Under the pieces are notes generated by a model. That model was given only the letters and a program-made list of their open reading frames with translations. It ran no database searches and was not told the origin of the DNA. Position numbers and translations under genes: made by a program. From Corylus avellana (lineage: Eukaryota; Streptophyta; Magnoliopsida; Fagales; Betulaceae), in the NCBI RefSeq assembly GCF_901000735.1, contig NC_081542.1, positions 48,580,088 through 48,644,087 on the forward strand: 64,000 nt of DNA, in the 5' to 3' direction. This document shows positions 26,428 to 37,242 of the stretch, piece after piece. Every line of letters begins with the position of its first letter. Position 1 is the stretch's first letter.

Positions 26428-27059
26428 TTGACGCAAATTTACGCACAGCCGGATTGAATGGTGGGTACCTGCAAAACAAAGGAACATCGCTTTTGAATTT
26501 TTAATAGATGGCTGCTAGAGCTATAGGACCACTTGGAGCTGGATTTAGCTCTTGTTTGGGTTTGTATTTTGTTGACTGTTGGCCTGATGTTTAGGTGCCG
26601 TTTAGCACCTTGTGGTTTGGCTTGGGGCTGCATTTTCAGCCCTCTCTTTTGTAATTTTTCTTCTTCAATTTAATTCATTAAAGAAAAATCTCAACAAACT
26701 ATCTAATACAACTTTGAAAGGCCATATTATATCAAACAGATAATCGAGCACAAAGTCTTAATTATTAATCAAAAGTGAAATTTATAGCCGTGATAAATTG
26801 ATGACTTTAAAACTTACAAAGTTGCTTTAATTAGATGTGCTTTTTGTAACAAGATTTTTCACAGTTGCCAGTAGTTATGTTAAGATGACATATTTGCCTT
26901 AATAATTTATATATATGTGGCGTTTCCAACTACTTAAAGAAGACTTTGGCTTCGGAGCTATAAAAAAAAAGTTACAGTACTTTTTTCAATGATTCAGGTT
27001 TAATTTTACCATTTATTTTTCTCATGGAAAACTTAGACTTGCCTTCTAAAAAAAAAAAA
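26428..27059. other. Gene-free interval
   Basis: AT-rich; nothing supported. A minus-strand frame at 26439-26633 is compositionally ordinary. Confidence 0.4.
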
Positions 27060-27737
27060 AAACAGTTTTGAGATGAGGAGGGAGCAGCTCCCTCCTCCTC
27101 TCCCCTTTCCCTTATACTCTCTGCTTCTACCCTTCGCTTCCCTTTTGTTTTTTGTTTTTTTGTTTTTTTCTTTATGTTTGTAGGTGTTCTCCGACTAGAT
27201 CAACAACTTCGGCCTCTCCACTATGCGTCCGTCCACCTTTTACCGTATTATGTTATTCATCTTATCCCCAACCATTGCTATTGGTCGCTGGTTATTTATT
27301 TGTGTTTTTTGTTTTGAATAAGAGGTTTCTTCTTTCTCATTCTGCCCTCATGAAGGAGGAGAATAATTAGGTGTGAGGGGTTATTTCTCATGGCCTGAAT
27401 AGTTCGGTGTGAGGGGTTATCTCTCATGGTCAGTTTAAATAAATTTTGTTAGAAAATTTGGCTACCTATGTCTTAGATCTAATTTGCTTAGAGCATATCT
27501 ACTCTTTAACTGTATTTGTACATGAATTAGCAAAAGATTGAAGTCATAGATAGCACTTAATTATAAGAATTTTTGTTTGTATCTATGATTTTGTAACCTC
27601 ATAGCATGTGGTTATGACTTTGCAAAGTTTTATGCTTTGTCCAGTAAGAGCTTTTTGCTCTACTCTATAAGTGTTTTATGCTCGTGATCTTTAATCAATG
27701 AAATCTTCAGATTTCCATTAAAAAAAAAAAAAAAAAG
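27060..27737 (+). mobile_element. Retroposon tail (LINE-like) ending in poly(A)
   Basis: Its last ~180 bp (tatctatgattttgtaacct, tatgactttgcaaa, tttatgctc, caatgaaatc, then ~17 A) match the insertions at 36162-36322 and 49217-49373. The upstream part is C/T-rich and may be 5' sequence of the same element. The 5' boundary and target duplication were not resolved. Confidence 0.5.
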
Positions 27738-28413
27738 TTATTGTTTGTACATATTACTTGGTAGTTGCATTAGTAGAATATTAATTAAATGATCAAATTC
27801 ATTATTTTTTATTAGTTTAATTAAGTTTTCATAACAACTACTGATTTAACATGGTATTAAGTTCGAGTCTTGTCTTCAACATTCACCTTTCATATTCTCA
27901 CTTATTAAGGGAGAGTTTGAGTCCACACGTTAAGAGAATATTAAAATATTAATTAAATAATTAAATTTATCATTTTTATATAAAATTAAACTTAAAAAAT
28001 AAATGTTAATTTAACAACGTTATATATCGTGCATATTTTAAATTGTAGATTGAGACTAGTTTTGAATTATAGGTTGTAACTACATCTCATCTGTTGTACA
28101 TTAATTATACACTCAAACCAAAACAGTTCCCAAAATCTTACAATTTTCTTGTCAGAAGATCTTAGACATTTCGATTTATTTATTCGCAGTCCTCCAATTT
28201 AATTATTCCTCGATCTTAAGTCTCCCATTACAGCTATTAACTAAGAATCACCCATCTTTTTATTTTTTTATAAATGATAATATATTAAAGAAACATAATA
28301 GAATATTCAGGAAGGCAACTAGCTAGCTACTAGCTGAAAAATAAGAAGACAGTATCATGCATTATATATTCACAAACCAACAATAACTTAAAAAATAATA
28401 ATAATAATACTAT
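27738..28413. other. Gene-free interval with TE-derived AT-rich sequence
   Basis: Contains a degenerate stretch (about 27780-27990) related to sequences near 16490-16610, 30000-30110 and 36350-36440 (shared tatggtatt and aataattaaatttat words), probably an old dispersed repeat. Confidence 0.4.
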
Positions 28414-28515
28414 TTAATAAATGTTATTCGATTGCCATATAATTGAAACATAACAAACCAGGGAGACTAGGAGAGCCAAAACAACAAGAACAACAATAAA
28501 AACAACAGGGTTCAT
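28414..28515 (-). CDS. Candidate small ORF, 33-aa hydrophobic peptide (uncertain)
   Basis: Minus-strand ATG at 28515-28513, stop at 28416-28414. The product is one membrane-spanning hydrophobic stretch (residues 4-26, MNPVVFIVVLVVLALLVSLV at the N-terminus) and a short polar tail. Upstream on the same strand lie a TATA-like run (about 28632-28641), a CT-rich segment and two upstream ATGs, one opening a 10-codon uORF. A 44-codon Cys-rich frame overlaps in +1. Both frames are partly products of a GTT/AAC-rich tract, so coding is not shown. I do not recognise a family. Confidence 0.2.
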   Translation of the reverse strand: MNPVVFIVVLVVLALLVSLVCYVSIIWQSNNIY

Positions 28516-29471
28516 AAGAGCCACAACAAGACAACATATGTACGTAGTAGTTAATCATAGTCAATAGCTACGACCTTAAAGTAACCATGATTCTTTAAAC
28601 ACCATCATCACTATAGAGAGAAGAGAAATAATATATATATAGTTTTTTTTTTTTGTTTCTTCTATTTGTTGTGGAGTGGGGGGATAAGGGCTCTTGATTA
28701 TAATGCAATTTTCAAACAAGTAAGGTTATATTATATAAGGCATAAGAAATATACAAAAGAGTGATTCCAAATGTCAATACCCCGCCTGATTAAACTACTC
28801 ACATTTTCAAACCAAACAGAAAACAAATTCATCGAAGAAGAAAAAGACACGGATTGACTGAGATTAGCATTGACCACGTACTACCCACCCCCGTGGCTTA
28901 CTTTTGCATGACGTGGAAATTTGGTATATGGTTACTGGTTAGGTTGGACATCTCTAGCTAGGGTTTAACCAGCAAAGTCAGCACCCCCATCAAGAGCCAT
29001 GCGGTGGACGGCATCCACACCGTTTGCGTACGCCCACAAATTATTGTAATTTTAAAGATCCTTTTCACACTATTTCTGATCACTACGCAATTATCTCATA
29101 TTTCTGCACTTGTTTGAATTAATTGGCAAATGTTATAAGTCATCTTCGATTCTTTTTCTTCAACAGCTTTGGATTGTTCTGATTATAATTCATTATTAAT
29201 TAATTAATTAATTATTTCTCCTTTGTTTTTGTTTGTTTGCGTCGACGTTCAAACAGGTTTCTCTTAAGTTTCAAACCCCTTTGAGACCCACAAATTGATT
29301 GACAATCCTATCCATAAGTTTTTAAGACAAAGTTTGAATTCTATGCGCATGAAAAATTTAATTGAAATAAGAGGTGGATGATGAGATAATGTTTTAATTC
29401 CAGATCTTTAATTTGATACTGTCGGTGGTGCATGGTTTCTTAAATTAGTTGGACATGTATTAGAAAGAGAG
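28516..29471. other. Gene-free interval; possible upstream region of the small ORF
   Basis: 28800-29030 is less AT-rich than its surroundings and carries an acgt-containing tgacgtgg word and several short GC-rich patches, compatible with regulatory DNA. No gene frame is seen. Confidence 0.3.
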
Positions 29472-29741
29472 TGTTGTTACCGTGCACAATAATTTATGAA
29501 CAATATAGAATTGAAAATAAAGAGATTAAGAGAGAGAAAGTCAAGACACAGATTTAACGTGGTTCGACAATTTGCCTACGTCTACAGAGAGGCGGCTATA
29601 TTTTTCTCTTAATAATCCAGGGTTACAACATAATATATATAGGAAAAACCCTAAACCCTACTTGTACGGACGTATTAAGAAAATCCCGCTCCTGTCTACT
29701 TGGCCTTCCATTGGTATTAATATGAGCCACTAGTTCCAACA
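29472..29741. mobile_element. Solo LTR (270 bp) with 5-bp TSD
   Basis: Begins tgttgttaccg and ends gttccaaca, flanked by perfect gagag at 29467-29471 and 29742-29746. The internal atttaacgtggttcgacaa stretch is a hallmark often seen in plant Copia-type LTRs. No internal domain remains, so it is a recombination product. Confidence 0.82.
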
Positions 29742-29746
29742 GAGAG

Positions 29747-31639
29747 TTCGACTTCCGAAATGGAAACCTTTAATCCTATTAATATTAGGCATTAGTGAGA
29801 CTCATCGTGAGTCACACTAATACCTTGATGGGATTGGGTTTGGCTATGATTCAGTTGGACTTGAAGGAGAGGCTGCAGTACCCATCGTCTAGACCCTTCT
29901 TATGCAGCTCTCAGTGTGCAGGTGTTACTATATATGCTTAGTACTTCTAGGTAGAATAGCTACAATTGGTTTCCCTTTCTTATCTTTTTTTAAAGACTTT
30001 TAATATGATATCATGTTAAAATCACAACTTACATATCTCAAAAGCTTAAGTTAATAAGAAATGATAAATTTAATTATTTAACTAATATTCTATTAATTAA
30101 TAAGAAATGTATATACAAATCACATGCTCTAAATACAAAAGTGAATTGATGGAATTTCTCCTAGAGCACAGTTTGGAAAAAAGCTGTCCGAGATTTTATA
30201 TCAAACAACAAATTACCCATGCGTGAATACCTTTTTGTATAGGGCAAAAAAAAAAAAAAAAAAAAAGATACCCATCATGCATTGTCTACTAAACAGCAAA
30301 CTCGTTGCAGGATTTAGTCATCTTCGGTTTGTAGTTTTGTTAGTACACGCACACATGCAGATATTATTGTACCCAACAAGATTTTCAAAGCTTTCTACAA
30401 TGCATGGTTTGATTGGGACATGAATCGTGCTTTTTCAAACCTTATTCAATTATCCAACCTTATCTCAAACCCCTCAACGAATCACGTACCAAGCTCTTTC
30501 AAACTTTATTTATTTGAAGATAAGACGTGGAACCGTTTTGTTTGAACATGAGCCAAGCAATAAAAATTTTGATACTCCAAGCAGTGGCGAAGTTAGAATT
30601 TTTGTTCACAGAGGAGAAAGATTAAAGCCTCACCCGTACGTTTGAGTTATGTCTTTCACATCAAACAGCTCCAAACCCGCCACACGGCAAGTTTCTAATA
30701 GACCATTCTTATGCATTCTCATAAAAATGGGCATAAATATTTATGTAATTAAAGGGATTCAATCTTCCCCCACTCTCCATCCAGTTTTTAATGGAAAACT
30801 ATTATTAACTTAAGCATTAGAGGCTTTCTCGATTCTCCTTAGCCAGTTATTTTCGGTGACTCTTTCTCTCATTTTGCTGGTAACCGGTCACAGGTTCACT
30901 TGCCCAACGAATCCAAAGCGTTGCTCCTAGGGCATAGGATCTGATCGGAGCTTAGATACTGTCACTTTCACCAGCCAACAGGGCCGCAATTCGTGAAGTT
31001 GAAATATGGACTTTGAAGGCATCCGTGCTCGTGTGCGTGGTTAGTGTTGGACCGTCAATTAAAAAAGAGCCTATACTTTTGATTGGCAATTAGGCCGATG
31101 ACGGTGGACTTGAATAAGAAAGAGTTTCCCTTAACAGCAAGATAAAGGCACGTGGGTGTGGAGATACTTTTGCCACCACTTCGTGGAAATGGTCACAAAT
31201 TTCACGACTTTTCGTGCATCTTGTTCTTTCCTTTTTTTTAATACCATCCGTTGATTTAAAAGGTTTCACTAATTGGGTCTTATTTTCTTTATCTTTTTTG
31301 CTTTTTCCCGTACTTTCTGCGGATTTCTCCACGCTATGACATCTACTTAGACCAACTATTCACTAGTAGATCTGTACGAAGAAGCCTGCTGTATATGTTC
31401 ACTACCTCTCTGCTCAATTATTTACTGTCATTGTCAAATGTCCACCTAAATGCTTATTCATTTGAATCATTTCCCTTCTCTTCGTCAAACATGTTTTTAA
31501 GAATAATACACCCTCTAAATAGTATTAGGATTTTAGTCATTAGGCTGTACAACAATTCAAACAACTTAAGAGAGCGAGATCACAAGATCTGTCTACACTG
31601 AACGGGTTATTCTTGCAATTATTCTCTTAAACTATATAA
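29747..31639. other. Gene-free interval with an LTR-like fragment
   Basis: About 30790-30870 (attaacttaagcattagagg and following) resembles the R/U5 region of Gypsy LTRs, and the same gcattagagg words recur beside every STIG1 copy (for example 39430). No frame with a domain was found; the 80-codon frame at 31090-31332 is Lys/Ser-rich only. Confidence 0.35.
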
Positions 31640-31912
31640 ATTTCTATAAAATTCGGACAGTCTAATACTAGAGATTGATCATCATCACTCTAATAAGGTT
31701 GTAATTGGGTACAATAACCAAGTGAAATATACAAGTCTCTATTGGAATCATTGCATGGTGACAAAAGAAAACGAGTTATTTCTGTAAAATTCGGCAGTCT
31801 AGTCTAAGAAGATGAACAAGAATTCCCATCCCATGTAATAACAGGTTGTAATTGTGTAGAAAAACCGCGTGAAATAGAAGTCTCTTAGAATCATTGCATG
31901 AAAGGCAAAAGT
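31640..31912 (+). repeat. Diverged tandem duplication, two ~135-bp units
   Basis: The units share, in order, tctataaaattcgg / tctgtaaaattcgg, cagtcta, ggttgtaattg, gtgaaata and aatcattgcatg. They are at about 31640-31775 and 31776-31912. No coding role is seen. Confidence 0.6.
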
Positions 31913-33083
31913 AAACGCGATTGTTCAAGGTTCCTTCTGCTTTGCATAAACTTGGATTTTGTTACCCCCAACAAGTCAGGCTCTCTCGTAGGGAAAAGAA
32001 ACTACTTGGATGTGTTTGCCGTTTGCCATTTGCCAACTGGACATAAGGCCTACTTAGTGGGTTTTGGCTTTTGCTCGGCCTTGGTTGTGATGGAATCCAT
32101 TTTTTGGTATGTGGTGGTAATAGGGGCCGGTCTGGTTCAAGTCCTCTTTTTGGGCCATGGCTGTTTCTTTACATGAACAATGCCTATCTTTTCTTTATGC
32201 ATTTACAAAATAAAGCCTCTTCTAAAAGGTCAAACAAAGAGGAAGATCACCTTCTTTGTAGCATCAAAGAGCTAGTCGGCAAGTTTAAATTCTATATCAA
32301 GGATGGGTGAGCCCCTAAACTTGGGTAAAGTGATAGAGGAGGAAATGGGACGATGGCAGCGGGCCGCACATGGAGGAAATGGGAATGCTTCCGCTAATAT
32401 CAGCGGCCAAGTAGCTAGGTTATATGTGCGGTCCAATTGGGGTTATTTAGATCTTAAGGTCGAATGCTCTCCATCCCAGAAGTAGGTTGTACTTAGGTTG
32501 GGCATGGATAGGCAAAATTTTTTGTTGGGTGGATTGGTTAGAGAATTAATTCTTGCTCTTTATCCAATCTTCATGGACCCAACTGTTGTAATACAACCAA
32601 ATCATAAGACCACTCCACCTTCTAGGCCTAAAAATAAAATTCTTATAAACTCACGTGATAGTCTTTTAGTGGTTTATGTGATAGCTGCTACATGAACTGT
32701 CACATTAATATATTATAAATTGATATAGTAAACTTAAATCAAGCTATGCATTTTCCTGAGCGTTGTGATTTGTTTTTGTTTCCAAGAAAAGAAAAGGATA
32801 AAATCAAGTCAAGCAATGAAGATTCAGACACTCTGTTCTTGAAGATCACACTCACACATGTTCATCAATCATTAGTCAGTTCTTAGTTCTTACCTTCAAA
32901 AGCCAGAAATATGAATAAAAGAAAGCAAAAGAAAAAGGAGAAAAAGTGAAAGACTACAGAACACCACAGCCTTGAGATTCTCTTGTTGTAGACTACTAAG
33001 ACTTCACTTTACTCATCATCTGACTGCTTTTGATCCTCAGACCAATACAAATCTTCCAGGAAAAAACAATCTAAGACTCTATC
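31913..33083. other. Upstream region of the WAK-like gene, no other gene supported
   Basis: The frames at 31898-32176 and 32071-32310 overlap each other and lack motifs. The last 250 bp before 33084 are CT/A-rich and probably contain the promoter and leader of the WAK-like gene; no single TATA box stands out. Confidence 0.4.
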
Positions 33084-34318
33084 ATGTCTCTCATGGATTC
33101 TCTCTTCACCCACAGACCCCTATCAGAAACTAGGCCCTCTACATGTTCTTTCTTTTTCTTAACCATTCAACTTACTCTCTCATTTCTCATCCTCTCAACA
33201 GCTCAAGCCAGCCATTGCAGAACCGCTTGTGGCAACATTCCTATCAACTACCCTTTCGGCATTGATGACGGCTGCGGAAGCCCCTATTACCGCCACATTC
33301 TCATCTGCTCGGAGCCGGGAAATCTCGAGCTCCGAACACCTTCCGGGAAATACCCTGTTCTCGACATAAGCTACTCCGATCCTCACGTTTTAGTCACCGA
33401 CCCTTTCATGTGGAATTGCCAGGACGGCGACAACTTCCGGCCGACCAGGCCATTTAGCCTTGACACAAGCACCCATTTCTCCCTCTCCCCTCAGAACGAA
33501 TATCTCTTCTTTAATTGCAGCGAAGATGATGTGATTATTCAGCCAAAACCCATTTTTTGCGAACATTTTCCTGAAAGGTGTGATTCGTCTTGCGATAGTG
33601 CAAGCTATCTTTGCAGGCACCTCCCAAAGTGTCCCTCTGCATTGGGTGGAGGATCTTGCTGCTCTTACTATCCCAAAGCCACTGAATCTCTGAGGCTGAT
33701 GCTCAAGTATTGTGCTAGCTTTACTAGCGTTTACTGGAAAAATATCGGTGAACCTCAGCCGTACGATCAAGTCGCCGAATATGGGATTCGGGTTGATTTT
33801 GATATTCCGGTTACGATCAAGTGCCTTCAGTGTCAAGATACATTGAAGGGAGGTGGAACTTGTGGATTTGACACCCACACCCAGAGTTTCTTGTGCCTAT
33901 GTGATAAACGAAATTCCACTACTTATTGTAAAGGTACGTTCTTGGCTTTCGAAATTGAATGGTATTTATTGAATCAAATGCACTCTAATTTCGATGATTC
34001 AAACCATTAATCTGAATTAATCAATATTGTGGGTGCCATTAATTGTGCAGATCATGGCCTTTCTGGGCATGGTGGGAGGGTTGGAGTTATTGCAGGTGAG
34101 AAACTGAAATTCGACATGAAATTTTGAATAGGACATGAATCTTGTGAAGGGAGTTTCTTAACAAATGTAATTTGTTTTGTTATTGTGCAGGCACAGTAAG
34201 TGCAGTTTCAGCTGCTGGGGCCTTAGGAGTTGGAGCTGGTATGTGGTACTTTAGAAGAGTGAGAGCCAAGGCACCAGTGACATGTGGGGTTCAAAGCAAT
34301 GAGAATAGGCTTTTCTGA
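33084..34318 (+). CDS. Wall-associated-receptor-like protein without kinase (GUB_WAK/WAK_assoc ectodomain, one TM), 340 aa
   Basis: Cell-surface protein with the extracellular part of wall-associated kinases, a predicted pectin (galacturonan) binder. Three exons: 33084-33933, 34051-34095, 34191-34318, with GT/AG borders and matching phases. Residues 1 to about 42 are a signal peptide with a long N-region (M4 is an alternative start). The GUB_WAK part begins with the C-G-N-I-P-I-N-Y-P-F-G-I signature at 49-60. Many paired Cys follow. A WAK-associated C-terminal module with GGGTCGFD lies near 256-263. A Gly/Ala-rich membrane span is at about 294-319, then RRVR and only about 20 cytosolic residues before the stop: no kinase domain. 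Kinase-less members are known in this family, so it need not be a truncated gene. The next gene downstream is a pectate lyase on the opposite strand. Confidence 0.9.
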
Positions 34319-34589
34319 AGATGTTCGCCAACCAAATAGATACCTTGCCTTTTTCTTTTTCTTATTATTATTATTTTTTGTTTGCTTTTTACACTTTAAA
34401 CATGCCTCTTTGATGGCCTCTGTTTCTTTGTCTATCACAATACATAAACAGCCCATGATATTGCTTAATTTTCCAGTACTGCCCTGCCACCATTTTTCAA
34501 TTTGGTTTTCAAGTAGTATCAATCAAATTTCAAGCTTTCAGAGTCATATTCTTTCAAAACAATTTCAGTTCTGTTTTGTGCCACTCAAC

Positions 34590-34700
34590 ATATACTTTAC
34601 CCCCCAAAGTTTGGGGTGATTTTCAATTCGACCTCCAATGTTTTAATTTTTACAATGCACCCCGAAGTTTGGAACAAAATTTGTATAATTTCGAAAATGA
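34590..34700. repeat. Single arm of the 7038-7442 MITE family
   Basis: Shows the same sequence progression (aaagttt, then ttttcaattcgacctccaa, ttttaatttt, then a gcaccc stretch) as one arm of 7038-7442, without the partner arm. A relic in the shared 3' space between the WAK-like gene and the pectate lyase. Confidence 0.55.
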
Positions 34701-34863
34701 TATTTAGGATAATTTATTACAAGCCCGCAGATTCAAGTTTCCTTCCAACTACATACTCTCGAGTGCTAGCATGCTTCCAAGAAGCTAGTTGTGTATATGT
34801 ATATCACTTCAGGGAGGAACAGAAGGAAGAAAAAAGTTGTACAAAAAAGCTTAATTAGCCAAA

Positions 34864-37242
34864 TTAACATGCTTTACCAGCAACACAACTCAGGGGGCCA
34901 GCGTTGGAAGTGAGAGCAGGCACCATTACTCCATGAGCGACTGCAAATGATTGAGCTCGAGAGTAATATGGAGCACAACTTCCCCACCCAGATTGAACAA
35001 AATAAGCACCATTCACAAATACGTCTTTAGAAGACCTCCATTTCCAATCATTCCAGTTGCCCTTTTTTGTCTCTCTCTTTGTAATCTGTCATGCAAGAAA
35101 CAAACACATACATGCCATATGATCAACGATTCAAAATCTAAAGCTAAGGGTGGCAATTCATGTTCGTGTGTCGGATTCAGGTCATCTTAAGACCCATTTA
35201 ATCAATTTGTGTAAAAAATTGTTAGCCTTAAATGTTGCATCTCAGGTTCGGATCATGTTGAGGCATGAATTAAGTCAACTATAATACAATTCATTTAATT
35301 AAACGGGTTAAATTCCTTAATCCTTATTCACTAATTTTGTGACTTCGTGTCAAGTTTGTGAGTTAGACAAAAAATTGATAACCCTACCTGTTTGGCAAAG
35401 GAAGCTATAAAGTAGTTTCCTTCGCTGAAGATGGTTGGATCGGCACTGCCGCCAATGGCATACATCCGCCATTCTTCATATTTATTGTTGGCGACATGGG
35501 CATATCCAAACCTGACCCTGCATTAATTCATGACCTGATTATTATGAGAATAATATTGCTAGTGGCTCTTCGGAAATCAGAAATTGATCAGTCTCCCTCT
35601 CACCTGGGCATCCTCTCACCAAGGCCAGCACCAAAACGGTTAAAGACTATTGTGACTCTCATAACTTTATCTTCAGCATTTGCATCATTGTGTCCTAGCA
35701 GCATCACCTGTAACACACAACTTGCACAATTTTGTTACTCATTTGAAATAGAAATTATCATATTCTTTAACTTTTAAGATAATTAATGACAGTCTTGATT
35801 AACATTGAAAGGTGTTTTACGTGGAAAAAAATTTGAACCGGAGAGCCGTTAAAAAAAAAACGAGGATTTGAACTGGAGTGGAACTAGTTCCTTATAATTT
35901 AAGGGGCATTTTTATACTTTCACTTTGTTAAGACAAAAATGCCCCTCAAATGCAAGGGACCGAAAAAAGAACCGGGGAAGATCCCAATACATTGTATGTA
36001 GAGAAGGAAAGTATTAATTATAACCTCAATTAATTATTTATGTTAGTGTTGCAGTATTGTTAGATTTTGCTATAAATTTACTTTATAAATGATTGAATTC
36101 ATTTAAAAATTTTTTTAGATAAGTTATAATTTAACATTGTGTAAGAGTATATGTCTTGAGTCATAATTTATGATTGTATCTATCAATGACTTTGTAACCT
36201 CATGGCATTTGACTATGACTTTTCAAAACTTTATGCTCTCATTGCTATGTGTTGTAAAATATTTATGCTCTTTATCTTTTATCAATGAAATCTACACATT
36301 TCCGTTCAAAAAAAAAAAAAAATCTTGAGTTTGAACCTTAATTTGTAAAGCTTATTTGTTATTTTCTATTAAATATTTACTTGTATTAATCAAATAATTA
36401 AATTTATTTTTTTCATCAATTAAAACTTTTGAAATAACTTATAATTTAAACGAGAGGCTAGACCTACTTGATCGTGATAAGGGAGAATGATGAAGGAAAA
36501 CGTTAATGGGTGCTTATAATACCTTATCGTGCTGTGAGAAATAGTTGTTAGAGATGGTGATAGCAGTGGAAGCATGAATAACATCAATGAGCCCATCCGT
36601 GCAACGGGCGAGAAAGCAATGATCAATCCAAACATTCGAGGCTGCAAATACTGCAATGGCATTTCCATCAGAGCCGCCACGACGCCCAACATGCGTCGGA
36701 CTACTCCTAACCTTGCTAGATTTCCCCTTCTTACAGTCATGAATGCTGATCCCATGTATTATCACATGGCTTACGTGTTGCACCGTGATGCATGGCCCGT
36801 TAGCAATCTCCACTTTCGCCCCTCTTCCGTCTATGGTCTTGAAACTGTTCATAATAAGCTCATTCTCCAGCTTGATAACCATGTCCTTGGCGAAAACAAT
36901 CCAAAGCGGCTCCGTTTGGATGACACCGTATCGAAGCGTGCCCGGTTTAGGGTATACTGCGTCGTCGTCAGGTGTGGTGACCACATATATTTTCCCATAT
37001 TTTCCTCCTATTGCATCTTTGCCGAACCCGACCGCGCAATCGGCCAACGCTCGGCGGTTGGCTGCCCAGTTCGACTTCGTACGCCAACACGAGTCTATTG
37101 CATTCAAAATGGCGTTAGGAGTGCTGGGGGCATAAGAAGAAGAACTCCAGGGTGATGCGTTGTAATAGGCTGCTGCCGAGGTTGAAGCAAAGCATGCTAG
37201 AAAACATGTAAGCAGAAGAGAGAGAGGGGCTTGGGTGGCCAT
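34864..37242 (-). CDS. Pectate lyase (PL1 family, Amb a 1 type), 391 aa, secreted
   Basis: Cleaves de-esterified homogalacturonan by beta-elimination in the cell wall. Four exons: 37242-36523, 35707-35604, 35517-35388, 35085-34864, with GT/AG borders and correct phases. Residues 1-25 are a signal peptide; an in-frame upstream ATG at 37350 is rejected because the signal starts at MATQ. Conserved family blocks visible: WIDHC (205-209), DGLID (216-220), VMLLGHND (241-248), the catalytic Arg cluster RMPRVRFG (272-279) followed by AHVANN, and [11 protein letters not shown]. The usual SDGD at 191-194, two residues of which match the bacterial PelC calcium ligands, reads SDGN here (N194). Intron 1 carries a retroposon (36162-36322) and intron 3 a MITE-like insert. 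A pseudogene copy lies at 48433-50293. It faces the WAK-like gene tail to tail. Confidence 0.95.
35144..35387. mobile_element. hAT-like MITE filling pectate lyase intron 3
   Basis: The left end ctaagggtggcaattc and the right end (complement ggtagggttatcaatt) form imperfect TAGGG..AATT termini of the hAT type, with cgtgt-rich subterminal words. The right end abuts the splice donor GTAGGG of exon 3. No target duplication was resolved. Confidence 0.45.
36162..36322 (+). mobile_element. Short retroposon with 8-bp TSD in pectate lyase intron 1
   Basis: The ~160-bp poly(A)-tailed insert is flanked by tcttgagt at 36154-36161 and 36323-36330. It lies inside an older AT-rich repeat. The orthologous insertion is present in the duplicated block (49217-49373, TSD 49209-49216 and 49374-49381), so it predates that duplication. 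It is either a SINE-like unit or a 5'-truncated LINE. Confidence 0.75.

Noticed and set aside
29640..29665. ccctaaaccct, resembling plant telomere repeat
   Set aside because: Only two units, within a solo LTR; chance or a common promoter-type word, not an interstitial telomere.
31898..32310. Two overlapping plus-strand ORFs (92 and 79 codons) upstream of the WAK-like gene
   Set aside because: Mutually overlapping frames without motifs; hydrophobic patches only.
36574..37155. Long plus-strand ORFs (193 and 130 codons) opposite pectate lyase exon 1
   Set aside because: Antisense shadows of a conserved coding exon; the same shadow is present over the pseudogene.
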